Assembly: GCF_014697625.1 (NCBI RefSeq)
Contig: NZ_JACJSG010000032.1
Coordinates: forward strand, 1-64,000
Source: Anabaena azotica FACHB-119
GTDB taxonomy: Bacteria > Cyanobacteriota > Cyanobacteriia > Cyanobacteriales > Nostocaceae
Direction of reading: 5' to 3'
DNA length: 64,000 nucleotides
In this document: one piece after another, positions 9,543 through 18,160 of the stretch
Layout: every line of letters begins with the position of its first letter
Numbering within the stretch: position 1 is the first letter of the stretch
The notes under the pieces: generated by a model
What the model saw: the letters and a program-made list of their open reading frames with translations, nothing else
The model's database searches: none
Told to the model about the DNA's origin: nothing
Made by a program: the position numbers and the translations under genes

Positions 9543-10148
9543 ATGTCTAACGACAAGCCGCGAAATGGTTTAGAACTTGATATTAATTATGCTTATGAAA
9601 TTCTGGGTTTAAAAGCTGGTGCATCACAACTAGAAGTAAAGCAAGCTTACCGCAAGTTAGTGAAAATTTGGCATCCCGATCGCTTCGTTGATGCAAAGCA
9701 AAAGCAGCAAGCGGAGGCAAAAATTAAACAAATCAACGCGGCTTACAATACAGTCAAGGCGGTAATTCCCCATGTTGAGAAATCGTCGTCACCACCGCCT
9801 CCACCCAAAAAATCGGGGAAAGTATCTGTAAATCGTTGGGGTGCGGAAACATACTATAACTGGGGTGTTGAGAGTGTAGCAAAAAAAGAGTACGAGGAAG
9901 CGATCGCCTACTTTACCCAAGCCATTCGTCTCAACCCTAATTATATTGCAGCCTACAAATATCGGGGATTTGTTTGTTCCCAGTTAGGTTACGAATATCG
10001 AGCCACTGCCGACTTAAATAAAGCCGCACAGTTAGAAGGTAAAATTCCCAAAGCGACTTATACCTCGTCGTCAAGATATAAAATCCAACGTAATTCCTTT
10101 ATAGAAAGATTGTGCCACAAAATTAAACAAGTTCTCAGACTCAGATAA
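9543..10148 (+). CDS. J-domain protein with TPR
   Basis: The 201-residue protein has an N-terminal J domain (about residues 14-72: YAYEILGLKAGASQLEVKQAYRKL split around the helices, with the obligatory HPD at WHPDRF). It should therefore stimulate an Hsp70 (DnaK) ATPase. A Pro-rich linker (SSPPPPPKK) leads to about two TPR units (YYNWGVESVAKKEYEEAIAYF and LNPNYIAAYKYRG), which could bind a client. It lacks the Gly/Phe and zinc-finger regions of true DnaJ. A WD40 gene follows 127 bases downstream on the same strand. Confidence 0.85.
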   Translation: MSNDKPRNGLELDINYAYEILGLKAGASQLEVKQAYRKLVKIWHPDRFVDAKQKQQAEAKIKQINAAYNTVKAVIPHVEKSSSPPPPPKKSGKVSVNRWGAETYYNWGVESVAKKEYEEAIAYFTQAIRLNPNYIAAYKYRGFVCSQLGYEYRATADLNKAAQLEGKIPKATYTSSSRYKIQRNSFIERLCHKIKQVLRLR

Positions 10149-10275
10149 ATTTAGCGATCGCGTCTGATATAAACAGTCAGTATATGGGAATACTAAGTAT
10201 AGTCAAATGAGAAGCTTCTCTTCTAGTATTCCTAGCGTGAGCCATATCTGACTAAAAGTCGCTATATATATCATT

Positions 10276-11196
10276 ATGCAAGACTTAATATCCGTTCGCA
10301 GTCTCAAAGGTCATTCACATGAGGTTATTTCTGTTGTATTCAGCCGTGACGGACATACACTGGCTAGTGGTAGTGATGACAAAACTGTAAGAATTTGGAA
10401 TTTAACTAATAAGGAGTCCATAATTCTTAAAGGACATGGTGAATCATCTTGGTCTGGAGGTGTTAATTCTGTAGCTTTCAGCCCAAATGGTAAAATTTTA
10501 GCTAGTGGTAGTAAAGATAAAACTATTAAATTGTGGGATGTATTTACAGGAAAAGAAATATGCACTCTCACAGGACATGAAGAAAAAATTCATTGTGTCG
10601 CCTTTAGCCCTGATGGAAAAACTTTAGCTAGCGGTAGCGGGGATAAAAGCATCAAATTTTGGTCGATAGAAACAGGACAAGAAATATATTCTTTTAAAGG
10701 GCATTCAGATGATGTTTTATCTTTAGCTTTCAGTCCAGATGGACAGGTTTTAGCTAGCGGTGGTGCTGGGAATGACAAAAAAATTCAAATTTGGCATATA
10801 TCTCAAAGAAAAGTTCAGACTATTACTGGACATTCTGATTGGTTCGGAGGCATTAGTTCTCTAGCATTCAGTCCAGATGGTAAGATTTTAGCTAGTAGTA
10901 GTTGGGATAAAACAATCAAATTGTGGGAGTGGGGCAAAGGTCAAGAAATTGGCACTCTCATAGGGCATTCTGATCATGTTTGTTGTGTAGCTTTCCACCC
11001 AAATGGTAAGATTTTGGCTAGTGGTAGTAAAGATAAAACTATTAAGTTTTGGAAAGTAAATACTAAAACTTTAATACACAGTGTAGCAGCGCATGAAGAA
11101 TCAGTTTATTCTGTGGCTTTTAGTCCAGATGGGAAAACTTTAGCTAGTGCTGGTGGCGATAAAATTATTACTCTGTTACCTTGTCCTGAAATCTGA
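10276..11196 (+). CDS. WD40-repeat protein, single seven-bladed propeller
   Basis: The 306 residues form seven WD40 units, each with the GH...VAFSPDGKxLASGSxDKTIKxW pattern. They fill the whole protein, so it is probably a single beta-propeller scaffold without an attached enzyme domain. No signal peptide or membrane segment is seen. WD40 proteins of this high internal similarity are characteristic of filamentous cyanobacteria and usually mediate protein-protein contacts. Partners cannot be told from the sequence. It may be co-transcribed with the J-domain gene upstream. Confidence 0.88.
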   Translation: MQDLISVRSLKGHSHEVISVVFSRDGHTLASGSDDKTVRIWNLTNKESIILKGHGESSWSGGVNSVAFSPNGKILASGSKDKTIKLWDVFTGKEICTLTGHEEKIHCVAFSPDGKTLASGSGDKSIKFWSIETGQEIYSFKGHSDDVLSLAFSPDGQVLASGGAGNDKKIQIWHISQRKVQTITGHSDWFGGISSLAFSPDGKILASSSWDKTIKLWEWGKGQEIGTLIGHSDHVCCVAFHPNGKILASGSKDKTIKFWKVNTKTLIHSVAAHEESVYSVAFSPDGKTLASAGGDKIITLLPCPEI

Positions 11197-11208
11197 GTCA
11201 TTATTTGT

Positions 11209-11330
11209 AGGACTTACGCAACTGGCATATTTTTTCTGTAGGGTGTGTGAGGAGCGATAATATTTGAACGTAGTCATGAGACTTGTAGCGTCACGCACCA
11301 ACTACCAATTGTGACACTTGCGTAAGTCCT
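11209..11330. repeat. family C palindromic element
   Basis: It is bounded by AGGACTTACGCAA on the left and its inverted counterpart TTGCGTAAGTCCT on the right, 122 bp in all, with no coding capacity. It shares ends, but not the interior, with the copy at 22596-22738. Confidence 0.7.
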
Positions 11331-11502
11331 GATTTGATATCTTGCACTTTCTCAATAAGATAGTGGCGATGCACTCCCCACCCTACGTATCTAAAATGTG
11401 GCATTAGCCAAAATCTAACATCTTATTCATCTGCGTTCATCTGCGTTCATCTGCGTTCGATTTTTTTTCCAATCTATTGCCACATTTTAGTCTAGACAGT
11501 CC

Positions 11503-11612
11503 AGTAGGGTGCGTCAAAGCAGCGCTTAACGCAGCGTATTTGCTGGTGCGTTACGGCTAATTCTTAATTTCGCTAATACTCAAATCCTTACATAGCCGTA
11601 ACACACCCTACT
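11503..11612. repeat. family D palindromic element, second copy
   Basis: It is bounded by AGTAGGGTGCGT and ACACACCCTACT and carries the same GCAGCGCTTAACGCA and GGTGCGTTACGGCTAA segments as 1096-1236. Confidence 0.7.
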
Positions 11613-11957
11613 TAATATTTACTTTATAAATAACCTCTCAAATGAAAGTTTGACCAGTTTTTATGGGTGAAATTAACATAGCTCTTATTAGTAAAAATCA
11701 AATAAATTGTAAAAATTTATTAGTCTTGTCCCTAGATGAAAGTAAAGATACTGTAAAGGTGCAACTATATTCATTCTTTTGAAGTATCTAGCTTTTACCT
11801 GAAGATAGATCCGTTATTGAAAGTATCAAAGTTATTCTGATAAATATTCAAACCAGGGTTATAAATCCAACTCAAAATCTCTCATTCAGTAAAAATGTTT
11901 TGTTTTTACGAAACTTTATCTTGTCAAAATTACAGTGAGGAAAGGAAACTAAAAATT

Positions 11958-12599
11958 ATGACTAACCCTAATGAACGCGAAGTTAATAGAGAATCTTACA
12001 CTGATAATAATGGTAATACCCATCACGTAACCAGAACTACAGAAACCTCTAATAATCGTTATAGTAATGGTTATGTCGATGGTCGTAATCTTGAACGCAA
12101 CTATCAAGCTGATCGTGATAACGAAAATACAGCTACTGGGTTGATTTTTGGTATTGTCTTGACTTCTTTGGTAGGTTTGATGGCTGGCGCACTGTGGTAT
12201 TTTAATCAGAACAATGCGGCTGTTGATAGTACTGCACCTGTAGAGACTCCTGTTACCGCTAGTCCTAGTCTATCGCCTCAACCACAACAAACAACCATCA
12301 TCGAAAGAACTAGAGAAGTACCTGTTGTTGTTCCTCAACAGCAAGTTACACCAACACCAACATATTCTCCACCGCAGGTTAATATTACTGTTCCACCTCA
12401 GCCTTCTGTGAGAGTGACAGTACCTCCTGTAGCACCTAATACACCTCAGCCGGCTCGAACTACTACCCCTAGTACAGAGACACAAGCCAGTCCTTCTCCC
12501 ACCATTACACCTGAAGCTGGGGAGCAGCCACAAAATAATTCTGATAGCAGTTCTTCTGGTGCTGACGATGTTAATCAAAACACCAATTCTGGTCAATAG
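11958..12599 (+). CDS. single-pass membrane protein with Pro/Thr/Ser-rich tail
   Basis: I place the start at 11958 (MTNPNEREVNRES), because a GAGG/AAGGA ribosome-binding region (11937-11946) sits just before it; the frame is open from 11895. The 213-residue product has a polar N-terminus rich in Asn, Arg and Tyr, one transmembrane segment (LIFGIVLTSLVGLMAGALWYF, about residues 58-78) and a long extracytoplasmic tail of low complexity (repeated TP, PQ, PS). The layout suggests a periplasmic or cell-wall-spanning linker. No known domain was recognised. It is followed by GGTGACAGGTGATA tandem repeats. Confidence 0.7.
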   Translation: MTNPNEREVNRESYTDNNGNTHHVTRTTETSNNRYSNGYVDGRNLERNYQADRDNENTATGLIFGIVLTSLVGLMAGALWYFNQNNAAVDSTAPVETPVTASPSLSPQPQQTTIIERTREVPVVVPQQQVTPTPTYSPPQVNITVPPQPSVRVTVPPVAPNTPQPARTTTPSTETQASPSPTITPEAGEQPQNNSDSSSSGADDVNQNTNSGQ

Positions 12600-13465
12600 G
12601 TGACAGGTGATAGGTGACAGGTGACAGGTGATAGGTGATAGGTGATAGGTGATAGGTGACAGGGGACAGTTTGCCTTCTGCCCTTGTTGCCGGAAATTTT
12701 AAGAAAGATTTCTCAATTGTTGCGGTAAATAAATGGTATTGAAGTTTAGTAAACAACTATACCACTTACAAAAAAGGATGCTACATTAAGAGCAGGGTAC
12801 AAAAAGGTTAAAAGTTCATTGCAACAAGTCTTGAAATTAGAGTCTGTACCTCCTCGCTCTAATGTTTTAATTATTCGCAATCCTAAAGTTGTTGGCTGCA
12901 TCCTCTGTGAAAGTGTTTTCGCCTTGAGTGTACATGATTGTATGGAGGTGTTGAAATTACAGTTAAAAATGCCTGCCTATTGGAATTAAGGATGCAGGAT
13001 TTTTAGGGATGTTTAATTGCGAATATTGTCCACCCTAGTTGAGTTGTTTGATTCTGTTTTTTCCTATCTTCTCTGACGATCTTATATTTACCAAACCGCC
13101 ATTTGCTAATGATATTATTCCATCTTAGCTAATGGCGGTTAATATTGTTGGGGTCTGGGGACTGGCTTAAAATATTGTCATAACATAATCAAACTAACTG
13201 TAAGGTGCGTCAGCCCCAATAATGTCTTATATCAAGTTCGGCTAATTACTTAATATGGTTGTTTTGGTCGGTAATGGGTAATAGCTAATAGGTAATTGTT
13301 TTCTACCATTAGCAATTACCTATTACCAATTACCAATTACCAACCCCGAAGATATGATAAGTGATTAAGCGGACATGATATTACACATTCAAGTATTTTC
13401 CACATCTGACGCACCCTACCCCAAGTGTCAGTTGTGTAAGTCCTGATAGTAAACAGTTTGCTTGA
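12600..13465. other. intergenic region, repeats, no gene seen
   Basis: It begins with tandem TAGGTGACAGG repeats (12598-12665), whose sequence recurs at the ends of family F elements. A weak hairpin with T-run (CCTGC..GCAGG then TTTTT, about 12973-13004) could be a terminator. GGTAATTGGTAATT-type repeats lie at about 13270-13345 and a CTGACGCACCCTAC fragment at about 13406. I see no coding frame or RNA gene I could support. Confidence 0.5.
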
Positions 13466-14335
13466 CTAACTTAAAGTAATTACAGTAACTTCTGGTGGGC
13501 AAAATAAACGCCCTGGTCGATAAGTACCTAAACCGCGATTAACATATAATTGGTTGTCGGCTACTTGATGAAATCCTTGCGCCCATTCCCAATAGCGGAC
13601 TACTTTTGAACAGTCTCCTAGTAACAAGGGAACCCAGCGCCGCAATTTTTTGGGGAATTTTTTTAACAGCTTTTTATAATGATAAACTACAGGGCCAAGA
13701 CCTGGTAATACAATATGTCCACCGTGGGTATGACCAGATAGTTGCAAGTCTACTCGCCATTGTTCTAGGATTTTAGCAGTATCTGGGTTATGAGATAAAA
13801 CAATCCTGGGTATGGCGGGGTCGAGTTTGTTCATGACTGATGCAGGTTGAAATTCTTTTGACCAATAGTCAGCTAGTCCTACTATTGGTAATTCATGTCC
13901 GAAAGGATAAGCAATTTCATTCCACAGGACATTAACGCCGATACTGGTGAAGGCGGTTGTAACTTCGGCTTGGGAGTGACTGTAGTGGATATCGTGGTTT
14001 CCTAGTACAGCATAAACGCCATTGCGGCTTTGCAGATACTTAAGTCTGGATGCGAGTTGATGAATTGGTGTAGGGTCATCGGTGACATAATCGCCAGTTA
14101 AGACTATTAAATCAGGTTCGGCTTCGTTAGTAACTGCGATCGCTTCCTCCAACATCTCTTCCGACAGTCGCAAGCCATCATAATGAAAATCTGACAACTG
14201 CACCAACTTTAAACCCTGTAATTTGGGTGAAAGCCCTGCTATCTTAACCGTTATTTTATCTGTGCTTAAACGTCCTGTAAACAACCAGTGCATATGTGCT
14301 AGGAACTCCTCAGACCAGCGCTTACAGCTTATCAA
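13466..14335 (-). CDS. metallophosphoesterase, YkuE/YaeI-like (copy 1)
   Basis: This 289-residue calcineurin-like phosphoesterase has the metal-binding motifs in order: LSDFHYDG (about 47-54), LTGDYV, GNHDIHYS, LSHNPD and SGHTHGGH. The family includes UDP-2,3-diacylglucosamine- and phospholipid-related hydrolases, so a lipid or envelope phosphate ester is a reasonable but unproven substrate. No Tat signal is visible, so it should be cytoplasmic. It is a tandem paralogue of the next gene (71 bases apart, same strand), with which it shares most of its sequence. Confidence 0.88.
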   Translation of the reverse strand: MISCKRWSEEFLAHMHWLFTGRLSTDKITVKIAGLSPKLQGLKLVQLSDFHYDGLRLSEEMLEEAIAVTNEAEPDLIVLTGDYVTDDPTPIHQLASRLKYLQSRNGVYAVLGNHDIHYSHSQAEVTTAFTSIGVNVLWNEIAYPFGHELPIVGLADYWSKEFQPASVMNKLDPAIPRIVLSHNPDTAKILEQWRVDLQLSGHTHGGHIVLPGLGPVVYHYKKLLKKFPKKLRRWVPLLLGDCSKVVRYWEWAQGFHQVADNQLYVNRGLGTYRPGRLFCPPEVTVITLS

Positions 14336-14406
14336 AAATTTAGGTAATAACTTAAAACTTAAAAAAGTTTACCATAAATTTTATTTAAGGATTTCCTATA
14401 AATTAA

Positions 14407-15279
14407 CTAGCCTCCCTCTTTACTTTCCAAGGTAATTACTGTTAATTCTGGTGGACAAAATAAGCGTCCAGGGTGATAGGTTCCTAAACCACGATTGACG
14501 TATAGCTGGTTTTCGCCGATTTGGTGTAGACCTTGTAGCCATTCTGAATGGTTTGACAAAAGATACTCTTTGAATAAACAGGGAAAACGCCGCCGGATTT
14601 TTCTTGGTACTTTGCGGATGATTTTTTTGTGATAGTGTAACACAGCCCCAACACCAGGAATGACGATTTGCCCTCCATGAGTATGACCTGATAATTGTAA
14701 ATCTACTCGCCAAGGTTGCAAAAACTCTGCGGTGTCTGGGTTATGACATAAAACAATGCGTGGTGTGGTGGGGTCTAGTTGCTCAAAAACTAATTTTGGA
14801 TTAAATTCCCGATAGTAATAATCAACGAGTCCGACTATGGGTAATTCCTTTCCCCAAGGATAGGCGATTTCATTGCACAAAACTTGAATCCCAACTTTTG
14901 TTAATGCTTGGGTGATTTCTGTTTTTGAGTTTTGGCGATGTAGGTCGTGGTTTCCCAGTATGGCATAAATACCTGCATGAGTTTGGAGTTTTTGCAGGTG
15001 TTGGGCTAGTTGATGAATGGGTTTTGGGGTAGTTGTGACATAATCACCTGTGAGTACAACTAAGTCTGGTTGTATTTGATTGCTAAGTGCGATCGCTTCC
15101 TCTAACATCGCTGGTGACAGTCGCACACCATCATAATGAAAATCTGATAGTTGCACCAACTTCTTACCTCGTAGCGATGCAGATAAACCTGCAATCTTTA
15201 CCGTTAATTGTTCTACAGTCAACGGCCCAGATAAAAGCCTGTGCATAATCTCAATTGATAAAGTTTTATAATAACCCAC
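14407..15279 (-). CDS. metallophosphoesterase, YkuE/YaeI-like (copy 2)
   Basis: The 290-residue paralogue of the gene downstream has the same motifs (LSDFHYDG, LTGDYV, GNHDLHRQ, LCHNPDTAEF, SGHTHGGQ) and the same C-terminal YVNRGLGTYHPGRLFCPPE block. It is probably the first gene of a two-gene unit. All metal ligands are kept in both copies, so both should be active. The tandem arrangement indicates gene duplication. Divergence is spread over the whole length, so it is not recent. Confidence 0.88.
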   Translation of the reverse strand: MGYYKTLSIEIMHRLLSGPLTVEQLTVKIAGLSASLRGKKLVQLSDFHYDGVRLSPAMLEEAIALSNQIQPDLVVLTGDYVTTTPKPIHQLAQHLQKLQTHAGIYAILGNHDLHRQNSKTEITQALTKVGIQVLCNEIAYPWGKELPIVGLVDYYYREFNPKLVFEQLDPTTPRIVLCHNPDTAEFLQPWRVDLQLSGHTHGGQIVIPGVGAVLHYHKKIIRKVPRKIRRRFPCLFKEYLLSNHSEWLQGLHQIGENQLYVNRGLGTYHPGRLFCPPELTVITLESKEGG

Positions 15280-15350
15280 CTGCCGCAGCTACAACTGTTA
15301 CATAAAGCCCAATCGGTTGCTCAAGTCTTGTAGCGATCGCTTCATTAAAC

Positions 15351-15499
15351 TTACGTGAGTTCGATGAACCTCACCCTCCCAACCTCCCTCTCCTACGAGG
15401 AGAGGGAGGAGAAAAGAAAAAATCACCCTCTTACTCCCCTCTCCTGGTAGGAGAGGGGTTGGGGGAGAGGTCAAAACAACGCTGGTCACACTCACGTTA
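15351..15499. repeat. family B palindromic element
   Basis: The ends are TACGTGAGTTCGATGAACC and ACTCACGTTA. The interior is two hairpins built on CCTCTCCTACGAGGAGAGG and CCCCTCTCC..GGAGAGGGG. It matches the tandem copies at 40604-41072 in inverse orientation. About 148 bp, no coding capacity. Confidence 0.75.
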
Positions 15500-15550
15500 A
15501 ATCTGTACGAAATTATTGGGGCTGACGCACCCTACAGTTAATTTTGCCTT

Positions 15551-15656
15551 TATAGCAGTCGAAGCATAGGGCGCGGACATCATACAATTTTAAAACCTTT
15601 AATTTCAAAGGCTTTCAGCCCTGTCAAGAGTCCCCTATCACCTGTCCCCTGCTATA
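15551..15656. repeat. family F palindromic element
   Basis: It runs from TATAGCAGTCG to CACCTGTCCCCTGCTATA (106 bp). TATAGCAG and CTGCTATA are inverted terminal repeats. Related copies lie at 45923-46022 and 52675-52771. Confidence 0.7.
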
Positions 15657-15718
15657 CATTCTTCTGCCTTGAAAAAATAAACGTCACAATAGATATATAA
15701 ACTTATGTCTTATTTCCT

Positions 15719-16186
15719 ATGTCTGCTAAAAATACAGCTAATAAAAGTTCTATCTCTGGTCGTGACTGGCCCATTGACCAATTACCCGGATTGAGTCAAG
15801 AAGAACAATCCCAACTCCAAAATTGTGGGATTAAAACTACAGCCTCCCTAGTCAAACAAGGTAAAACTTTAGAATCTAGGCTCGCTTTGGCTAGTAAATT
15901 GCAAGTGCATATTCAGTATGTGAATAAATGGATAGCCTTAGCGGATTTAGCCCGGATTCCTAGCGTGGGAACACAATATTGTGGGCTATTGCTTCACGCT
16001 GGTGTTGGTTCTGTGGTGCAGTTAGCCGAAATTCCCACTCATCGATTGCACAAACAAATTTTGCGCTTGCAGGTAGCAACTATGCAGCGCCGTGATTTAT
16101 GTCCAGCAATTGAGTTAGTGCAGCAATGGAGTCAGCAAGCGAAAACAGTCAACAGTCAACAGTTAACAGTTAACAGTCAACAGTGA
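15719..16186 (+). CDS. DUF4332 protein, helix-hairpin-helix-like
   Basis: A 155-residue protein of a family frequent in cyanobacteria. It has two helix-hairpin-helix-like halves: LPGLSQEEQSQLQNCGIKT (about 23-41) and LARIPSVGTQYCGLLLHAGV (about 79-98). This arrangement resembles DNA-binding or protein-binding modules in repair proteins, but no function is established here. The C-terminus runs into a TCAACAGT short-repeat tract that has added a few residues (TVNSQQLTVNSQQ), so the original stop was probably earlier. Confidence 0.75.
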   Translation: MSAKNTANKSSISGRDWPIDQLPGLSQEEQSQLQNCGIKTTASLVKQGKTLESRLALASKLQVHIQYVNKWIALADLARIPSVGTQYCGLLLHAGVGSVVQLAEIPTHRLHKQILRLQVATMQRRDLCPAIELVQQWSQQAKTVNSQQLTVNSQQ

Positions 16187-16195
16187 TTCCCTTTC

Positions 16196-16810
16196 TCAAT
16201 CTTTCGCTAATACTCCATTGAGGAAGATATCAGCCAGTCCTTCGGCCATTTGCTGCATTTGTTGGGGTGAAGCGTCTGGCTGCATCAGGGTGTTGTTAGA
16301 GAAACCAGCGATCGCAAACATTCCCAAGAAAACTTTAGCGACTAAATTCGCATCCATTTGCCGATAGATCCCTTTATCCATTGCTGTTTGGAAGAAGGCT
16401 TCGGCGACATCGGTCATTTTCTCAATGACTTCTGTTTGGATGCGATCGCGCAAGTCTGGGTGAAATTGCACTTCCATGAAGCAAACCCGCATTAAATCGG
16501 CGTTTTTTTGCAAATTCCACATTCTCCGGCGCATCACCTGGGCGACAGCCTTATAGCTGCCCATTTCGCTCAATTCTGTCAGCAAATCTGTGAGGATATC
16601 CACCCAACCACCCGTCGCCACTTCCACCAAAATCGCTTTTTTGTTGGGAAAATGGCGAAACAAAGTCCCTTCCGCCACACCTGCGGCTTGTGCTAAATCA
16701 CGGGTGGTAGTACCATCAAAACCTTGAGCAGCAAATAACTTCAGCGCCGCCTGTAAAATGCGGGAGCGTGTCTGCGCTTCAGAAGGTGGAGAAGAATTAA
16801 AAACTCGCAT
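16196..16810 (-). CDS. TetR-family transcriptional regulator
   Basis: This 204-residue regulator has a clear TetR N-terminal helix-turn-helix (about residues 14-60: ILQAALKLFAAQGFDGTTTRD then LAQAAGVAEGTLFRHFPNK, each within the DNA-binding domain). A variable all-helical ligand domain follows. It converges on the DUF4332 gene. Its target is unknown; autoregulation is usual. No efflux or metabolic gene lies immediately beside it to suggest a ligand. Confidence 0.88.
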   Translation of the reverse strand: MRVFNSSPPSEAQTRSRILQAALKLFAAQGFDGTTTRDLAQAAGVAEGTLFRHFPNKKAILVEVATGGWVDILTDLLTELSEMGSYKAVAQVMRRRMWNLQKNADLMRVCFMEVQFHPDLRDRIQTEVIEKMTDVAEAFFQTAMDKGIYRQMDANLVAKVFLGMFAIAGFSNNTLMQPDASPQQMQQMAEGLADIFLNGVLAKD

Positions 16811-17059
16811 ATTCGTTATTGTAAAATCTCCGAAACATTACTTGTAGCATTATTGTCTAACGTCAGGAGCAAAAAGCATAGAAAGCTTAATACAAGATTA
16901 ACGCTCTCAACAAATGGAGAAACATCTTAGTACGTTAATTAATGTAAAAATATTGCAATTTTGCTGATTAAATACCCATGTTTAATTGTGTCGTTTTGTC
17001 TAAGCTGATTAATCCTACGGCGGGTAGAAGGAGCATGAGCATATTAAATCCAGGTATGA
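16811..17059. other. intergenic region, probable lost part of xisH
   Basis: The gap between tetR and the xisH remnant is AT-rich and contains no open frame of note. It should contain the TetR promoter. If a complete xisH once stood here, its first about 115 codons are no longer recognisable. Confidence 0.4.
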
Positions 17060-17137
17060 GAAGGCGATCGCAGCTATCTGTTATTAGTTACCGTTGATAA
17101 TAAAAATGAGGTGATCGTGCAATGGATACCCGATTAA
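17060..17137 (+). pseudogene. C-terminal remnant of xisH
   Basis: A 25-codon stretch ending in TAA at 17135-17137 reads SYLLLVTVDNKNEVIVQWIPD. This matches the typical end of XisH proteins (LLVYxxxxEVIVQWI). An in-frame TGA at 17057-17059 blocks it upstream and no earlier XisH sequence is recognisable. The remnant overlaps the start of xisI in a different frame, as intact xisH-xisI pairs commonly do, which supports the assignment. Confidence 0.65.
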
Positions 17138-17460
17138 AATACCAAGATATCATTAAAACCATACTCCAAGACCATGCCGATTATCGAGCTAATTTACCCG
17201 ATGGTTATACATCTCAAGTTTTGTTTGATGATCAGCACGGACAATACTTGGTTTTGGATATAGGTTGGAGTGGCGATAAATATCTTCATAATACACCCAT
17301 CCATTTAAGTTTAATTAATAACAAAATTTGGATTCAATATGATGATACAGAAGAAGGTGTAGCCACTGATTTGCTGCAAGCCGGAGTGCCTAAAGAAGAT
17401 ATAGTTCTCGGCTTTCGCCATCCTAAAGTACGGATATATACGGGTTTTGCTGTAATATAA
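17122..17460 (+). CDS. xisI: XisI-family protein (fdxN-element excision controlling factor type)
   Basis: The 112-residue protein has the full XisI pattern: YQDIIKTILQDHADY, YLVLDIGWSGDKYLHNTPIHL (split around the GW), IWIQYDDTEEGVATDLL, AGVPKEDIVLGFRHP and YTGFAV. XisI was first linked to excision of the fdxN element during heterocyst differentiation in Anabaena, but the family is large and most members are not near such elements. Its usual partner XisH survives only as a tail, so this copy is probably an orphan. Confidence 0.85.
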   Translation: MDTRLKYQDIIKTILQDHADYRANLPDGYTSQVLFDDQHGQYLVLDIGWSGDKYLHNTPIHLSLINNKIWIQYDDTEEGVATDLLQAGVPKEDIVLGFRHPKVRIYTGFAVI

Positions 17461-17480
17461 GACAAAGAATCAGTTTTTTA

Positions 17481-17585
17481 TCAAATTTCCAGATTTCTTT
17501 GTTCCCAGTAATTAGGCTGGCGCTTACATGCGATCGCAATAACCCAAATCACTTCTTCAAGTTCAGTATAAACTTCACGAATACT
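17481..17585 (-). pseudogene. C-terminal remnant of a RelE/ParE-type toxin
   Basis: On the minus strand, 34 codons in the frame shifted relative to the antitoxin's end read REVYTELEEVIWVIAIACKR then QPNYWEQRNLEI before TGA. This is the normal ending of ParE/RelE toxins (V..V.AIAH..R.P.YW..R). The start of the toxin is missing, and the remnant overlaps the last codons of the antitoxin gene. A deletion therefore seems to have removed the first two thirds of the toxin. Confidence 0.6.
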
Positions 17586-17814
17586 TGTCTCGTAACTCAG
17601 AAAAAACCTGGGATGATAATTCGCAAATAGCTGTTTTGCGCTTAATATCTTCTAACCGTTGGTTTAATTCTGTATCCCATGCAGTTTCTAGATTATCATC
17701 TATATCTTCATCTAAAGAGTTAATTAAAAAGTAGGCAATTTCAGCACGTTCTTTTGCAGAAAGCCCAGAAAGTTGTAGTTTAAGTTTTTCGGCGGTTTCA
17801 CTCATGCTTATCAT
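17575..17814 (-). CDS. addiction-module antitoxin (TIGR02574 type), toxin lost
   Basis: A 79-residue protein with the pattern of RelB-like 'addiction module component' antitoxins: LSAKERAEIAYFLINSLDE (about residues 18-36), AWDTELNQRLEDI and a C-terminal VFSELRDKYS. The last motif is typical for the family's end, so the antitoxin is full length. The partner toxin, normally encoded just downstream, is reduced to its C-terminal tail. The antitoxin is thus probably an orphan that may still repress its own promoter. Confidence 0.8.
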   Translation of the reverse strand: MISMSETAEKLKLQLSGLSAKERAEIAYFLINSLDEDIDDNLETAWDTELNQRLEDIKRKTAICELSSQVFSELRDKYS

Positions 17815-18160
17815 AGGATATTTTGACTCTTAGTAAATTTTGACTATTAGACCTCTTGCAAAAGTCGTTCTTAGCGTTCTTTTCTTTGCGTTTTTGCGCC
17901 TTCTCTACGAGACGCTACGCGAATGCGTGAGACAAAAAAAGATTTATGCAAGAAGTCTATTTTATCCAAACTCAAGTTTGAGCATATATTACAAAATGCG
18001 AAATTCTCTTGCACCGAAGCGAGGGATACTATTATGCACTTGATTACTGATATCCTCCGCAGATGATAAGTGCGATCGCCTACGTGGAGCATCGCTCATC
18101 GCTTACAATAGGGCGGAGCATGATTGCATTTATATTTCATTACTCAAATTCCTGAAGCTC
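17815..18160. other. intergenic region with family E element
   Basis: It holds a family E palindrome (17849-17958) and a HIP1-containing stretch (about 18070-18125). It should also contain the promoter for the M16 peptidase operon, although none stood out. Confidence 0.55.
17849..17958. repeat. family E palindromic element
   Basis: It is bounded by AGACCTCTTGCAAAAGTC and the inverted GATTTATGCAAGAAGTCT, 110 bp. The interior (TTAGCGTTCTTTTCTTTGCG and CTACGAGACGCTACGCGAAT) is shared, inverted, with 57939-58046. Confidence 0.75.

Larger units (their letters stand above)
11197..11957. other. intergenic region with family C and D elements
   Basis: About 760 bases without a gene. They hold a family C palindrome (11209-11330), the 10-bp TTCATCTGCG tandem (about 11426-11459), a segment TTTAGTCTAGACAGTCCA shared with about 46155-46172, and a family D palindrome (11503-11612). 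The last 300 bases are AT-rich and probably carry the promoter of the next gene. Confidence 0.6.
15280..15718. other. intergenic region with family B and F elements
   Basis: Apart from two palindromic elements (15351-15499 and 15551-15656), nothing else was found. A promoter for the DUF4332 gene must lie in the last 60 bases. Confidence 0.6.

Noticed and set aside
11236-11256. GTGTGTGAGGAGCG, reminiscent of the Yfr1 RNA core in reverse
   Set aside because: The match to the conserved ACTCCTCACAC core is imperfect, there is no flanking pair of hairpins, and it lies inside a family C element.
17840-18043. 67-codon frame after the antitoxin
   Set aside because: It lies within a family E palindrome and the following gap, so the translation is repeat sequence.
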